From NCBI GenBank assembly GCA_963742715.1, contig CAVUMR010000003.1, positions 930,001 to 994,000 of the forward strand: DNA of 64,000 bases, in the 5' to 3' direction. Of this stretch, positions 35,362-43,927 are shown in pieces. How positions within the stretch are numbered: position 1 is the stretch's first letter; each line of letters opens with the position of its first letter. A model generated the notes under the pieces. It saw nothing but the letters and a program-made list of their open reading frames with translations. It ran no database searches and was not told the origin of the DNA. Both the position numbers and the translations under genes were made by a program. This stretch comes from CAVUMR01 sp963742715 (GTDB lineage: Bacteria > Actinomycetota > Actinomycetes > Mycobacteriales > Micromonosporaceae).

Positions 35362-36473
35362 GGCAGCGTCTGCACCTCCACGGACAGTACGGCCGGCAGG
35401 TCCTGCACGATCGGCTGCCAACTGTCGCCACTGTTGGCCGACGCGTACACCTGGCCGCCGCTGGTACCGAAGTAGATCCCGCACTCGTCCAGCGAGTCGA
35501 CCGCCATCGCGTCGCGCAGCACGTTGTGGTAGCAGTTCTCCTGCGGCAACCCGTCGGTCAACGGCTCCCACTCGTTGCCGCCGGTACGGCTGCGGTACAC
35601 CCGCAGCTTGCCCTCCGGCGGGAAGTGGTGCGAGTCGCTGGTGATCGGTACGACGTAGATCGTCTCCGGCTCGTGCGCGTGTACCGCGATCGGGAACCCG
35701 AAGTCGGTCGGCAGGTTGCCGCTCACCTCGGTCCACAGGTCACCGGCGTTGTCGCTGCGCATCACGTCCCAGTGCTTCTGCATGAACAGCGTGTTCGGCC
35801 GGGACGGGTGCATCGCGATGCGGTGCACGCAGTGCCCCACCTCGGCGTTCGGATCCGGGATGCCCTCGGACCGCAGTCCCTGGTTGATCGGCTGCCACGA
35901 CTCGCCCGCGTCGTCACTGCGGAACGCCCCGGCGGCGGAGATGGCCGCGAAGATCCGGTCCGAGTTGGTCGGATCGAGGATGATCGTGTGCAGGCACATG
36001 CCACCCGCACCCGGCTGCCAGGCGCCGGCGGACTTGTGCGTGCGCAGCGCCGGCAGCTCCGTCCAGGACGCGCCGGCGTCGGTGGACCGGTAGATCGAGG
36101 CGTCCTCGATCCCGGCGTACACCGTGTCCGGATCGGTGGGCGACGGCTCGAGGTGCCACACCCGCTTGAACTCGAACGGCCGGGGGGTCCCGTCGTACCA
36201 CAGGTGGGTACCCGGATCTCCCTGGTAGCTGAAGTCGTTGTCGACCGGCTCCCAGTTCTTACCGCCGTCGTCGGAGCGTTGGATCAGCTGGCCGAACCAG
36301 CCGCTCGACTGCGAGCAGTACAACCGGTCCTTGTCGGCGGGGGAGCCGTTGAGGTGGTAGATCTCCCAGCCGGGGAAGTGCGGACCGCTCACCTCCCACT
36401 TCTCCCGCTTGCCGTCGGACGTGAGGATGAACGCGCCCTTGCGCGTGCCCACCAGCACCCGTACACCACTCAT
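35358..36473 (-). CDS. BNR/Asp-box beta-propeller protein
   Basis: A 371-residue protein of repeated Asp-box blades: SDDGGKNWEP, STDAGASWTE, SDDAGESWQP, SDNAGDLWTE, SRTGGNEWEP and SANSGDSWQP, at roughly 50-60-residue spacing. This predicts a six-bladed sialidase-like propeller. There is no signal peptide (starts MSGVRVLVGTRKGAFIL), so it is cytoplasmic, unlike true sialidases; the catalytic Arg triad of sialidases is not evident. It is paired with a ThiS/MoaD-like gene by a 4-base overlap, an arrangement I recall from other actinobacteria. Function unknown. Confidence 0.9.
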   Translation of the reverse strand: MSGVRVLVGTRKGAFILTSDGKREKWEVSGPHFPGWEIYHLNGSPADKDRLYCSQSSGWFGQLIQRSDDGGKNWEPVDNDFSYQGDPGTHLWYDGTPRPFEFKRVWHLEPSPTDPDTVYAGIEDASIYRSTDAGASWTELPALRTHKSAGAWQPGAGGMCLHTIILDPTNSDRIFAAISAAGAFRSDDAGESWQPINQGLRSEGIPDPNAEVGHCVHRIAMHPSRPNTLFMQKHWDVMRSDNAGDLWTEVSGNLPTDFGFPIAVHAHEPETIYVVPITSDSHHFPPEGKLRVYRSRTGGNEWEPLTDGLPQENCYHNVLRDAMAVDSLDECGIYFGTSGGQVYASANSGDSWQPIVQDLPAVLSVEVQTLP

Positions 36474-36925
36474 GTGCTACTCCCCTTTCGAGCTCCGCGC
36501 CCGTCGGCGCGGATGACGCTCGTGTCGACCCAGCGCCTGCTGGGTCCGTGCCTGCCTGTCGAGCTCATGCCCTGGTGAGCCCACACCTGCCCGGGCCCGT
36601 GCATGTCGAGCAAACCGAAGACCAGGACCACCCGCCCCCCGAACGCTCAGTTGGTCTGCATCCTCCACGACTCCTCCGACAGTTCGGTACGGCCGTCCGG
36701 CGCGTTCTCCCACCAGCGGCCCCCGCGGACAGTCCGATCCCCATGAATCCCCATGACAGGTAGACCGGCCCGCGGCGGGAAACTCATCGGTCCGGGTCGA
36801 GATTCCTCCGGCGACCAGCGGGCCGGGGTGCGGCACTCCGGCGACAGGTGGGCCGGCGGCCGACGCGAAAACCGGACAGCGGTGCCGAGTCGGTAGGGAC
36901 CACCACGGGTCGGGCACACTGGGAT
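36474..36925. other. intergenic region, no gene seen
   Basis: 452 bases upstream of two divergent genes. Open frames here are arginine/proline-rich shadows without ribosome sites. It ends in the 15-bp array. Confidence 0.5.
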
Positions 36926-37045
36926 TACGGTCGGTAAATGGGCGGTCCGTAAGCGGGCGGTCCGTAAGCGGGCGGTCCGTAAGCGGGCGGTCCGTAAGCG
37001 GGCGGTCCGTAAGCGGGCGGTCCGTAAAAGCACGGTCCGTGAATC
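36926..37045. repeat. 15-bp minisatellite just before the receptor gene
   Basis: Eight units at 15-bp spacing. Five are identical (GGCGGTCCGTAAGCG, 36941-37015), one is near-perfect (37016-37030) and one degenerate unit flanks each side. The array ends 12 bases before the ATG at 37058, so it lies in the promoter/leader of the receptor gene. Confidence 0.92.
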
Positions 37046-37057
37046 GGGGAGGGGACG

Positions 37058-39853
37058 ATGGCGCAGCCTGACCTGGACAGCCACGCCGGTACGAAGCCGT
37101 CGCCGCCACCGAGCGGCATGACGGCACTGCTCGGCCTGCTGTCCCGGCTGGTACGCCGACGCCGGCGCGGCGAGCGGATGTTGCCGCTGATCGACGTGGT
37201 GCATCCGACCGGTACCGAGGTGGCCGCGCGGGTACGCCGGCAGCTCGCCCGCCCGCGCCGGCGGCATGTGCCGCACGTACTGCTGGACGAGAGCGTGGCC
37301 GCCGGCGCGGACGTACAGACCCTGCTGGACCGCGCCCACCGCACCTTCGCGTTCGAGCGGTTCGGTCGGGATCCGCTGCGGTTCCGGCACTATCCGCTGG
37401 CCCGCTGGCTGATGCGGCAGACCGTGGAGGGGGCCGGCGGTCCGGCCGGTACGACCGGTTGGATCCGTCCCGATCCGGACGACCCGCGCGGCGAGCTGGC
37501 CCGGCGGCTGCGGCGGCGGTCGTCGCACTGGGGGGCGGACGCGAGTACGCCCCGGCGGGCCGAGAGCGGCTTCTCCGCGGTGTACGGCTGGATCTCCTGG
37601 CTGGTCCGGCACGCGGTACCGACCGCGGTCTACCGGGTCGCGGTGTCCGGCCGGTTCCGGTTCGTCGGCCGGGAGTACTGGTGGTTCATGCGCCAGCCGT
37701 ACCTGGCGCCCCGGCAGTCCCGCACCTTCCTGGACTTCGCCGGCCGGCTGACCGTGGACGGTCGTACCGGTGAGCTTCGCGACGAGGTCACCAAGCTGCT
37801 GGTACACGCGTTCCTGGAGGATCTGCGGTTCGGCTACCGGCGCCGGCCGTGGCACCTGCGCGGCTGGCGGCGCACGGTGTACCCGGTGCTGATCCTCGAC
37901 GGGGTGCGGCCCGGTACCCCCGCCGAGACGCTGATCCAGCTCGTCAACGACGTACGCAACGAGACCGGCCGGTGGGACCCGCTGCTGGTGCTCGCCACCC
38001 GATTCGGCGGGAAGATGGCCACCCCCGAGCAGAGTGACGCTGTCGCAGCCCGGCCGGGTGACGAGCAGGGAGCCGAGCACCGGTCCCGGCTGTGGGACAT
38101 CGAGACCGGGTACGACGCCTGGCAGGAGGCGCTTCCGGACGCGCAGCGGCGGCGCGAGCCGGACGCCTGGATTCTCGCCGCGGCGGCGGACGAGCGCCCC
38201 GGTGGCCGGGTCCGGCGGGCCACCGACGACGACTTCGTGGTGCCCCCGCCGCCGTGGTTCGCGCGCCGGACGGTGGTCGCGGCGGTCGCGCTCGCGCTGC
38301 TGGTCGGGCTGGGTGTCTGGGTCAACCAACGATGGGGTACCGGGTGCCACCCGCACCCGCTCGGCGGCACCGTGGCGGTCCGGCTCGTGGACGGGCAGTG
38401 CGTCGGCTACAGCGACAGCGCGAGCCAGATCTTCAGCGCCGACCAGCGCGAACTGGCCGCGGTACAACGGCTGATCTTCCGCCAGAACGAGCTGGCCGAG
38501 CAAACCCGGGCGCGGAAGAAGGGGGCCCAGCCGCTGGTCACGCTGGTCTACCTGGGCGCGCTGACCGGCCAGCTCACCGGACCGACCGAGCGGGCGTACG
38601 CGGCCGAGCGGGAGGAGCTGGAAGGGCTCGCGGTGGCACAACGGTCCCGGCTGCCGGACAGCGGTGGACCGGACGGGGCACCGCTGTTGCGGATCGTGGT
38701 GGCCAACGCCGGGAACCAGATGCGGTACGCCGAGCAGGCCGTGGACCTGGTCGCCGACCTTGCCGCGAGTGACCCGACCGTGGTCGGGGTGGTGGGCCTG
38801 GTCGAGAGTCGTACCTGGACCGCCCGCGCGCTCCAGCGCCTCAACCGCGCCGGGCTGCCGGCCATCGCGACCACGCTGTCGGCCGACGGCTTCTCCCGCA
38901 ACTCCCGGCTGTACCTGCAACTCGGCGCGTCGAACGCGGAAGAGGTCGAGCTCGTCGCCCGGTACGCCGAGCGGGCCCGACTGTCCACCGTGCACCTCTA
39001 CTACTCGACCGGCGGTACGAGCCTGGCCGACGACCGGTACGTCGGCACGCTGACCGAGGACGCCGAGGAGAGGTTCGGCGTACGGGCGAAACCGTTCCGG
39101 GCCCGACTCGACCTGTCCGCGGAATGCGACTTCGACGGGCTGCTGTTCTTCACCGGCCGGTTCTCCGACTTCGACGAGTTCCTGGACAGCCTCAAGGACT
39201 CCTGTGTCGGCGGCAGGCGGCTCCCCGTTCACCTGGTGGCCGATGATTCCGTCGGCCGATACGTGGCGAACCGGCAGAAGCGACGGGACGCTCCGGACGT
39301 ACCCCTGATGTATGTGTCCAAGGCGGCGCTGGCGACCTGCGCCCGGCTGCGGACCGCGACCGGAAACGACCCGCGGGCGACCTTCTACCGGCTCGTCCAG
39401 CGCTCCGACCTGCTGCAGCCACCACGCTGTGTGACGGACGACGGTACCGGTCAGGGCGGCGCCGGCGGTGCGACCACGGACGCCGCGGCCGCGCTGGAGG
39501 TGGGCGAACGGGTCGCGCTGGCCTACGACGCGGCGGAGATGTTCCTCGAAGCCGTACAGCGGCTCAGCACCCAGGGTTGGGATCCGGCCACGGTCAGCCC
39601 GGCGATCGTGTTCAACGAGATCATGCGCAACAACGTCGGCAACCCGTATCTCGGCGTCAGCGGGCCGATCCGGCTCGACCCGGACACCGCCGAACCGATC
39701 GGCAAGTGGCTGTCGTTGATCAGCCTCGACTCGGTCAAGATCCGCGACCCGGCGGACCTGGGCACGTCGACGGAGATCCTGCACTGCGGTACCGACCACA
39801 CCGGCGCGCTGGATCCGCGGGACAACTGCGCCCGGCCGGCCGCCGGCCCGTGA
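37058..39853 (+). CDS. membrane receptor with degenerate NTPase-like N-domain and PBP-like ectodomain
   Basis: A 931-residue one-pass protein. Residues 1-400 are cytoplasmic and look like a degenerate P-loop domain: the Walker A position is HPTGTEVA and lacks GK(T/S), while a Walker B-like VYPVLILDG (about 274-282) and DPLLVLATR (307-315) are seen. One TM helix lies at 404-423 (RTVVAAVALALLVGLGVW). Residues 440-931 resemble a type 1 periplasmic-binding/receptor-family fold: VTLVYLGALTG, VVGVVGLVESRTW, LPAIATTLSADGFSR, VALAYDAAEMFLEAV. The ATG follows GGGGAGGGGAC. It likely senses a small molecule outside and signals inside; it has no transporter partner. Role unknown. Confidence 0.85.
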   Translation: MAQPDLDSHAGTKPSPPPSGMTALLGLLSRLVRRRRRGERMLPLIDVVHPTGTEVAARVRRQLARPRRRHVPHVLLDESVAAGADVQTLLDRAHRTFAFERFGRDPLRFRHYPLARWLMRQTVEGAGGPAGTTGWIRPDPDDPRGELARRLRRRSSHWGADASTPRRAESGFSAVYGWISWLVRHAVPTAVYRVAVSGRFRFVGREYWWFMRQPYLAPRQSRTFLDFAGRLTVDGRTGELRDEVTKLLVHAFLEDLRFGYRRRPWHLRGWRRTVYPVLILDGVRPGTPAETLIQLVNDVRNETGRWDPLLVLATRFGGKMATPEQSDAVAARPGDEQGAEHRSRLWDIETGYDAWQEALPDAQRRREPDAWILAAAADERPGGRVRRATDDDFVVPPPPWFARRTVVAAVALALLVGLGVWVNQRWGTGCHPHPLGGTVAVRLVDGQCVGYSDSASQIFSADQRELAAVQRLIFRQNELAEQTRARKKGAQPLVTLVYLGALTGQLTGPTERAYAAEREELEGLAVAQRSRLPDSGGPDGAPLLRIVVANAGNQMRYAEQAVDLVADLAASDPTVVGVVGLVESRTWTARALQRLNRAGLPAIATTLSADGFSRNSRLYLQLGASNAEEVELVARYAERARLSTVHLYYSTGGTSLADDRYVGTLTEDAEERFGVRAKPFRARLDLSAECDFDGLLFFTGRFSDFDEFLDSLKDSCVGGRRLPVHLVADDSVGRYVANRQKRRDAPDVPLMYVSKAALATCARLRTATGNDPRATFYRLVQRSDLLQPPRCVTDDGTGQGGAGGATTDAAAALEVGERVALAYDAAEMFLEAVQRLSTQGWDPATVSPAIVFNEIMRNNVGNPYLGVSGPIRLDPDTAEPIGKWLSLISLDSVKIRDPADLGTSTEILHCGTDHTGALDPRDNCARPAAGP

Positions 39854-39920
39854 CCGCGGCTGTCGCCACGGTCACAGCTGGGCCCGTCACACCGGTCGGG
39901 AGGCCACTCGTCCTACCGGT

Positions 39921-40355
39921 ATGACACCACGTATCTCGATCACAGAGGCAAGTCCCGACGGCGTCAGAGCCGTCCAGGCACTGAATCGGTACGTCAGGTC
40001 GGTCGTCGACCCGACCGTCCTGGCGCTGGTGGAGGTGCGCGCGTCGATCCTCAACGGCTGCGCGTTCTGCCTCGACCTGCACACCCGGGAGGCGCTCGCG
40101 GCCGGCGAGGACGAGCGGCGGCTGTTCGCCGTGGGGGCGTGGCGGGAAACCCCGTTCTTCACCGAGCCGGAACGCGCCGCGCTCGCACTCACCGACGCGG
40201 TGACCAAGCTGGGCGATCACGGTGTACCCGACGAGGTCTGGGACGACGCGGCGAAGCACTGGTCCAAGGAGGAGCTGACCAACCTGCTCATCGCGATCGG
40301 AACAATCAACGTGTTCAACCGGCTCTCGATCGCGACGCAGCACCAGCCGGTGTGA
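39921..40355 (+). CDS. AhpD/carboxymuconolactone decarboxylase-like protein
   Basis: A 144-residue all-helical protein with the redox motif NGCAFCLDLH (Cys-x-x-Cys then His three residues on), the AhpD-core signature. Such proteins act as alkylhydroperoxidase-like thiol antioxidants. The length and the RITEASP-type start agree. ATG 39921 follows GGGAGGCC. It stands between the receptor and an SDR gene (64-base gap), without clear operon structure. Confidence 0.9.
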   Translation: MTPRISITEASPDGVRAVQALNRYVRSVVDPTVLALVEVRASILNGCAFCLDLHTREALAAGEDERRLFAVGAWRETPFFTEPERAALALTDAVTKLGDHGVPDEVWDDAAKHWSKEELTNLLIAIGTINVFNRLSIATQHQPV

Positions 40356-40419
40356 ACAGACCGCGGGCACCCGGCCGGTTCGAGTCGCGCCGGCTCCGAC
40401 CTGCGGACATGATCAGACG

Positions 40420-41241
40420 GTGCTGGATCCGAAGCTGTCCGGACGGGTCGCCCTCATCACCGGCGCCAACCAGGGCATCGGCGCGGCTACCGCGCACGCG
40501 CTGGCCGCCCAGGGCGTCGCGGTCTTCCTGACCTACCTGCGCCTCGACCCGAACGAACACACCGAGGACGCGTACCCGGCCGAGTACGGCCAGTCCCGTG
40601 CCCGGTCCGGGCTCGGCGTGGTCGAGCAGGTCCGCCAGGCCGGTGGCACCGCCGACTGCATGGAAGCCGACCTGGCCGATCCGGCCGTACCCGCGCTGCT
40701 GTTCGACCGGGCCGAACAGGCGCTGGGACCGGTGGACATCCTGGTCAACAACGCGAGCGGCTGGCTGGCCGACACGTTCCTGCCGGCGCATCCGGACCGG
40801 TTCGGCCGTACCCTCCGGCGGGTCGACGCGCTGGGCCACGACCGGCAGTTCGCGGTCGACGCGCGGGCACCGGCGCTGCTGATCGCCGAGTACGCCCGGC
40901 GGCACATCAACCGCGGCGCGACCTGGGGCCGGATCATCGGCCTCACCTCCGGCGGGCCGGACGGCTTCCCGGAAGAGGTGTCGTACGGCGCGGCCAAGGC
41001 CGCCCAGGAGAACTACACGATGTCGGCGGCGCAGGAGTTGGGGCAGTACGGCATCACCGCGAACATCGTCTATCCGCCGGCCACCGACACCGGTTGGGTC
41101 ACCCCGATCGTCGCCGACGCGGTGATCGCGGCCAGCCCGTTCCAGCACGTCGGGCAGCCGGACGAGGTGGCCGAGGTGATCACGCTGCTCTGCTCGCACC
41201 AGGCGCGCTACGTCACCGGCCAGGTCATCCGGATGTCCTGA
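40420..41241 (+). CDS. short-chain dehydrogenase/reductase (SDR)
   Basis: A 273-residue SDR. It has TGANQGIGAATAHAL (cofactor loop), NNAS (NNAG-type motif), Ser in LTSGG and YGAAKAA (Tyr-x-x-x-Lys). The unusually acidic/hydrophobic insertion around 50-70 (HTEDAYPAEYGQSRARSG) lengthens the second strand loop. NAD(P)-dependent oxidoreductase of unknown substrate. GTG start at 40420; no strong ribosome site is visible, so the exact start is moderately certain. Confidence 0.9.
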   Translation: MLDPKLSGRVALITGANQGIGAATAHALAAQGVAVFLTYLRLDPNEHTEDAYPAEYGQSRARSGLGVVEQVRQAGGTADCMEADLADPAVPALLFDRAEQALGPVDILVNNASGWLADTFLPAHPDRFGRTLRRVDALGHDRQFAVDARAPALLIAEYARRHINRGATWGRIIGLTSGGPDGFPEEVSYGAAKAAQENYTMSAAQELGQYGITANIVYPPATDTGWVTPIVADAVIAASPFQHVGQPDEVAEVITLLCSHQARYVTGQVIRMS

Positions 41242-41272
41242 ACTCCTGTCGGTTCTCGTGGCCGGCTGCTCT

Positions 41273-41366
41273 GCGCGGCCGGTGACGCGCGCGGCGGCGA
41301 TCATGCGCGGCCCGTGACGCGCGCGGCGGCGGCTATGCGTGGCCGGTGATGCGGGCGGCGGCCAGC
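41273..41366. repeat. 32-bp tandem repeat over the 3' end of the crtI-like gene
   Basis: Three units at exact 32-bp spacing (41273, 41305, 41337), each around GCG(C/T)GGCC(G/C)GTGA(C/T)GCG. The third unit encodes the last residues of the CrtI-like protein, and its TAG (41333-41335) sits at the unit border. The outer two units are non-coding copies. Confidence 0.88.
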
Positions 41367-42817
41367 TTGCCGGAGATCAGCACCATCGGCACTCCCACCC
41401 CGGGCACGGTGCCGGAGCCGGTGAACACCACGTTCTCCAGCGTCGGGTGCAGGTTGCCGGGCCGGAACGGACCGGTCTGCCGCATCGTGTGCGCGGCCGC
41501 GAACGGCGTACCGGCCGCCATCCCCGCGTCCGCCCAGTCCGCCGGCGTGACCACCCGGCGTACCGTCACGGCCGCGCCGAAGCCGGGATACCCGCGCTGT
41601 TCGAGCAGGTCGATGACCTCGTCGGCGTACCGGTCCGCCAGCCCGCCGCGCCAGTCCAGCTTTCCGACCCGCAGATTCGGTACCGGCACGAGCACGTAGT
41701 AGGTGTGCCCGCCGGCCGGCGCGACGGTGGGATCGGTCCGGCTCGGGTTCGTCACCAGTACGGACGGGTCGCTCATCAACTCGCCGTACCGGATCACCTC
41801 GTCGAACGAGCGCTTCCACGACTGTCCGAAGTGGAGGTTGTGATGGGCCGCCTCCGGATAGCTCGTCGTCGAGCCGAGGTGCAACACCACGCAGGACGGC
41901 GAGAAGACCAACCGGCGACCCCGTCGCGGCTCCGGCAGCAGCCGGTACGCCATCGGCAGGTCCGGGTTGAGCACCACCGCGTCGGCGGGGATCCGGTCGC
42001 CGTCCTCGGTGACCACGGTGGTGGCCCGGTCTCCGCTCGTCTCCACCCGGGCGACCGTGGTGTCGTACCGGATCGTCACGCCGTGCTTCACCGCCGCTCC
42101 GGCCAGCGCCCGCGGTACCGCGTGCATCCCGCCGCGCGGGTGGTACACCCCGGCGACCGAGTCGAGATAGGCGATCACGGCGTACAGCGCGAGCGCACGG
42201 TGCGGCGCCACCCCCGCGTACATGGCCTGGAACGAGAAGATCCGCCGCAGCCGCTCATCGGTGAAGAACCGGTCGACCCGGTTCTGCAGCCGGCCGAATC
42301 CGCCCATCGCGGCGAGCCGCAGCAGGTCGCCGTTGAGCAGGTCACGCGGGCTGTCGAAGTTGCGGTCGATGAAGTTGCCGCGCTCCAGCACCCACAGCCG
42401 GCGGGTGTAGTCGACGAACCGGCGGTAGCCGGCCGCCTCCGCCGCACCGCAGACCGTGGCGATCTCTGCCGCCATCCGGTCCGGGTCGGCGATCACGTCC
42501 AGTCGCGATCCGTCCGGGAACCAGGCCCGGTACGCCGGGTCCAGCGGGGTCAGCGTGAGCCAGTCGTCGAGCTCCTCACCGACCGCGGCGAGCGGCTCGG
42601 CGATCAGCTCCGGCACCGTCAGCACGGTCGGTCCGGTGTCGAACTCGAAGCCGTCCACCGCGAGCCGACCGGCCCGGCCGCCCGGCTCGCCCTCCCGCTC
42701 CAGCACCGTGACCTCGCGGCCGGCGCCGGCCAGGTGCAGCGCACACGCCAACCCGCCGAGCCCGGCGCCGACCACCACCACCCGCCCCGTGGCTCCGGGC
42801 ACCGTCCTCGCTCTCAC
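41333..42817 (-). CDS. crtI: phytoene desaturase-like FAD oxidoreductase (CrtI family)
   Basis: A 494-residue flavoprotein. The dinucleotide-binding motif VVVVGAGLGGLACALHLAG (13-31) and the EREGEPGGRAG motif (FAD) are followed by GFEFDTGPTVLTVPE, a family-typical segment. The C-terminal FTGSGTVPGVGVPMVLISGK is the carotenoid desaturase signature. It would introduce double bases into a carotenoid or related polyene. No other carotenoid gene (crtE, crtB) is nearby, so it may be a stand-alone or divergent paralog. GTG 42817 is the likely start. Alternatives: diapophytoene or 4,4'-type oxidase. Confidence 0.87.
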   Translation of the reverse strand: MRARTVPGATGRVVVVGAGLGGLACALHLAGAGREVTVLEREGEPGGRAGRLAVDGFEFDTGPTVLTVPELIAEPLAAVGEELDDWLTLTPLDPAYRAWFPDGSRLDVIADPDRMAAEIATVCGAAEAAGYRRFVDYTRRLWVLERGNFIDRNFDSPRDLLNGDLLRLAAMGGFGRLQNRVDRFFTDERLRRIFSFQAMYAGVAPHRALALYAVIAYLDSVAGVYHPRGGMHAVPRALAGAAVKHGVTIRYDTTVARVETSGDRATTVVTEDGDRIPADAVVLNPDLPMAYRLLPEPRRGRRLVFSPSCVVLHLGSTTSYPEAAHHNLHFGQSWKRSFDEVIRYGELMSDPSVLVTNPSRTDPTVAPAGGHTYYVLVPVPNLRVGKLDWRGGLADRYADEVIDLLEQRGYPGFGAAVTVRRVVTPADWADAGMAAGTPFAAAHTMRQTGPFRPGNLHPTLENVVFTGSGTVPGVGVPMVLISGKLAAARITGHA

Positions 42818-42888
42818 GCGGCCACGGTATCGCCGGTGGTCCGGCCGCCCGGTTGTCCGGAACAGTGCCCGGCGCGCAGACTGGGCCC

Positions 42889-43917
42889 ATGCGTCGAGCC
42901 GCGATCGTGCTGGTGATCGGGGTGGTCATGGCCGCGTTCGGGACAGGATGCACGGCCCGCTCCCCCGCCAACGGCGCTGCCGGCTCCGACACGCCACCGG
43001 CCGCGGGCGGCCGGCAGACCGCCGCCGACACCGCCGCGACGCTGGCCAGCCTGCGCCGGATCGACGATCTTCCGCTGTACGAGATGAACTACGTCGGCGA
43101 CTACGACGCGCTGGCCGACGTACCCGAGCCACCGACCGCGACCCCGTTCGGCTGCTCGTTGTTCGTCGCCTCCGGCGACGCGGCGCACCCGGTGTTCGGC
43201 CGCAACTTCGACTGGCAGCCGCACGCGGCGCTGGTGCTGCACACCACCCCGCCGGACGGATACGCCTCGGTCTCGATCGTGGACGCCTTCTACGCCGGCG
43301 TCACCGACGGCGACGAGCTGCTCCACTCCCGCGAGGTGCAGCACAAGCTGCTGCAACGGGCCCCACTGCTGCCGTTCGACGGCATGAACGCGCGGGGGCT
43401 CGCGGTCGGCCTGGCCGCCGACGACTCGGCCCGCGTCCGGGTCGACCCGACCAGGAAGACCGTCAGTGGGGTACGCATCATCCGGCTGCTTCTCGACCAC
43501 GCCGCCACCGTGGCCGAGGCCGTGACGATCATCGGTCGGTACAACCTGAACTTCGCCGACGGCCCACCGCTGCACTATCTCCTCGCCGACGCCAGTGGCG
43601 ACTCGGCCGTGGTGGAGTTCGTGGACGGCCGGATGACGGTCACCCACGGGCACCCGCCGTGGCAGGCGCTCACCAACTTCCGCCTGGCCGGCTCGGCACC
43701 GATCGACCAGCAGTCCGACTGGCGGTACGCGGCCGCGTCGGAAAAGCTCGCGCACACCGGCGGCACCCTCGACTGGCGCGGCGCGATGGCGCTCCTGCAG
43801 AACGTCGCGCAGCCGCATACCCGCTGGTCAGTGACGTACGAGCTGCGCTCCGGCGCGGTACACGTGGTCACCGCCCGCCGCTGGACCCAGGTACACACGT
43901 TCGCGTTGGCGCGCTAG
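42889..43917 (+). CDS. C45/choloylglycine-type amide hydrolase lipoprotein
   Basis: A 342-residue Ntn-hydrolase-like lipoprotein. The signal ends in a lipobox (FGTGC, lipid Cys21). The core has FGCSLFVA (candidate catalytic Cys89), FGRNFDWQP, LAVGLAADDS and a late FRLAG. This is the linear amide C-N hydrolase (penicillin V acylase / 6-APA acyltransferase) pattern, although such enzymes normally need Cys at the processed N-terminus; Cys89 would require removal of the anchor or is used differently. The ATG at 42889 is chosen because it begins the signal peptide. It could hydrolyse an acyl-homoserine-lactone or other amide outside the cell (inference). Confidence 0.8.
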   Translation: MRRAAIVLVIGVVMAAFGTGCTARSPANGAAGSDTPPAAGGRQTAADTAATLASLRRIDDLPLYEMNYVGDYDALADVPEPPTATPFGCSLFVASGDAAHPVFGRNFDWQPHAALVLHTTPPDGYASVSIVDAFYAGVTDGDELLHSREVQHKLLQRAPLLPFDGMNARGLAVGLAADDSARVRVDPTRKTVSGVRIIRLLLDHAATVAEAVTIIGRYNLNFADGPPLHYLLADASGDSAVVEFVDGRMTVTHGHPPWQALTNFRLAGSAPIDQQSDWRYAAASEKLAHTGGTLDWRGAMALLQNVAQPHTRWSVTYELRSGAVHVVTARRWTQVHTFALAR

Positions 43918-43927
43918 ACCTGCCGCA

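Noticed and set aside
36477..37127. Possible pentapeptide-repeat protein encoded by the 15-bp array
   Set aside because: The LTDRP-like repeats come from the minisatellite read in reverse; no ribosome site and the array belongs to the leader of the opposite-strand gene.
36647..39799. 1050-residue open frame on the minus strand
   Set aside because: Antisense to the receptor gene, composition is Arg/Gly/Pro-rich with no domain; a high-GC shadow.
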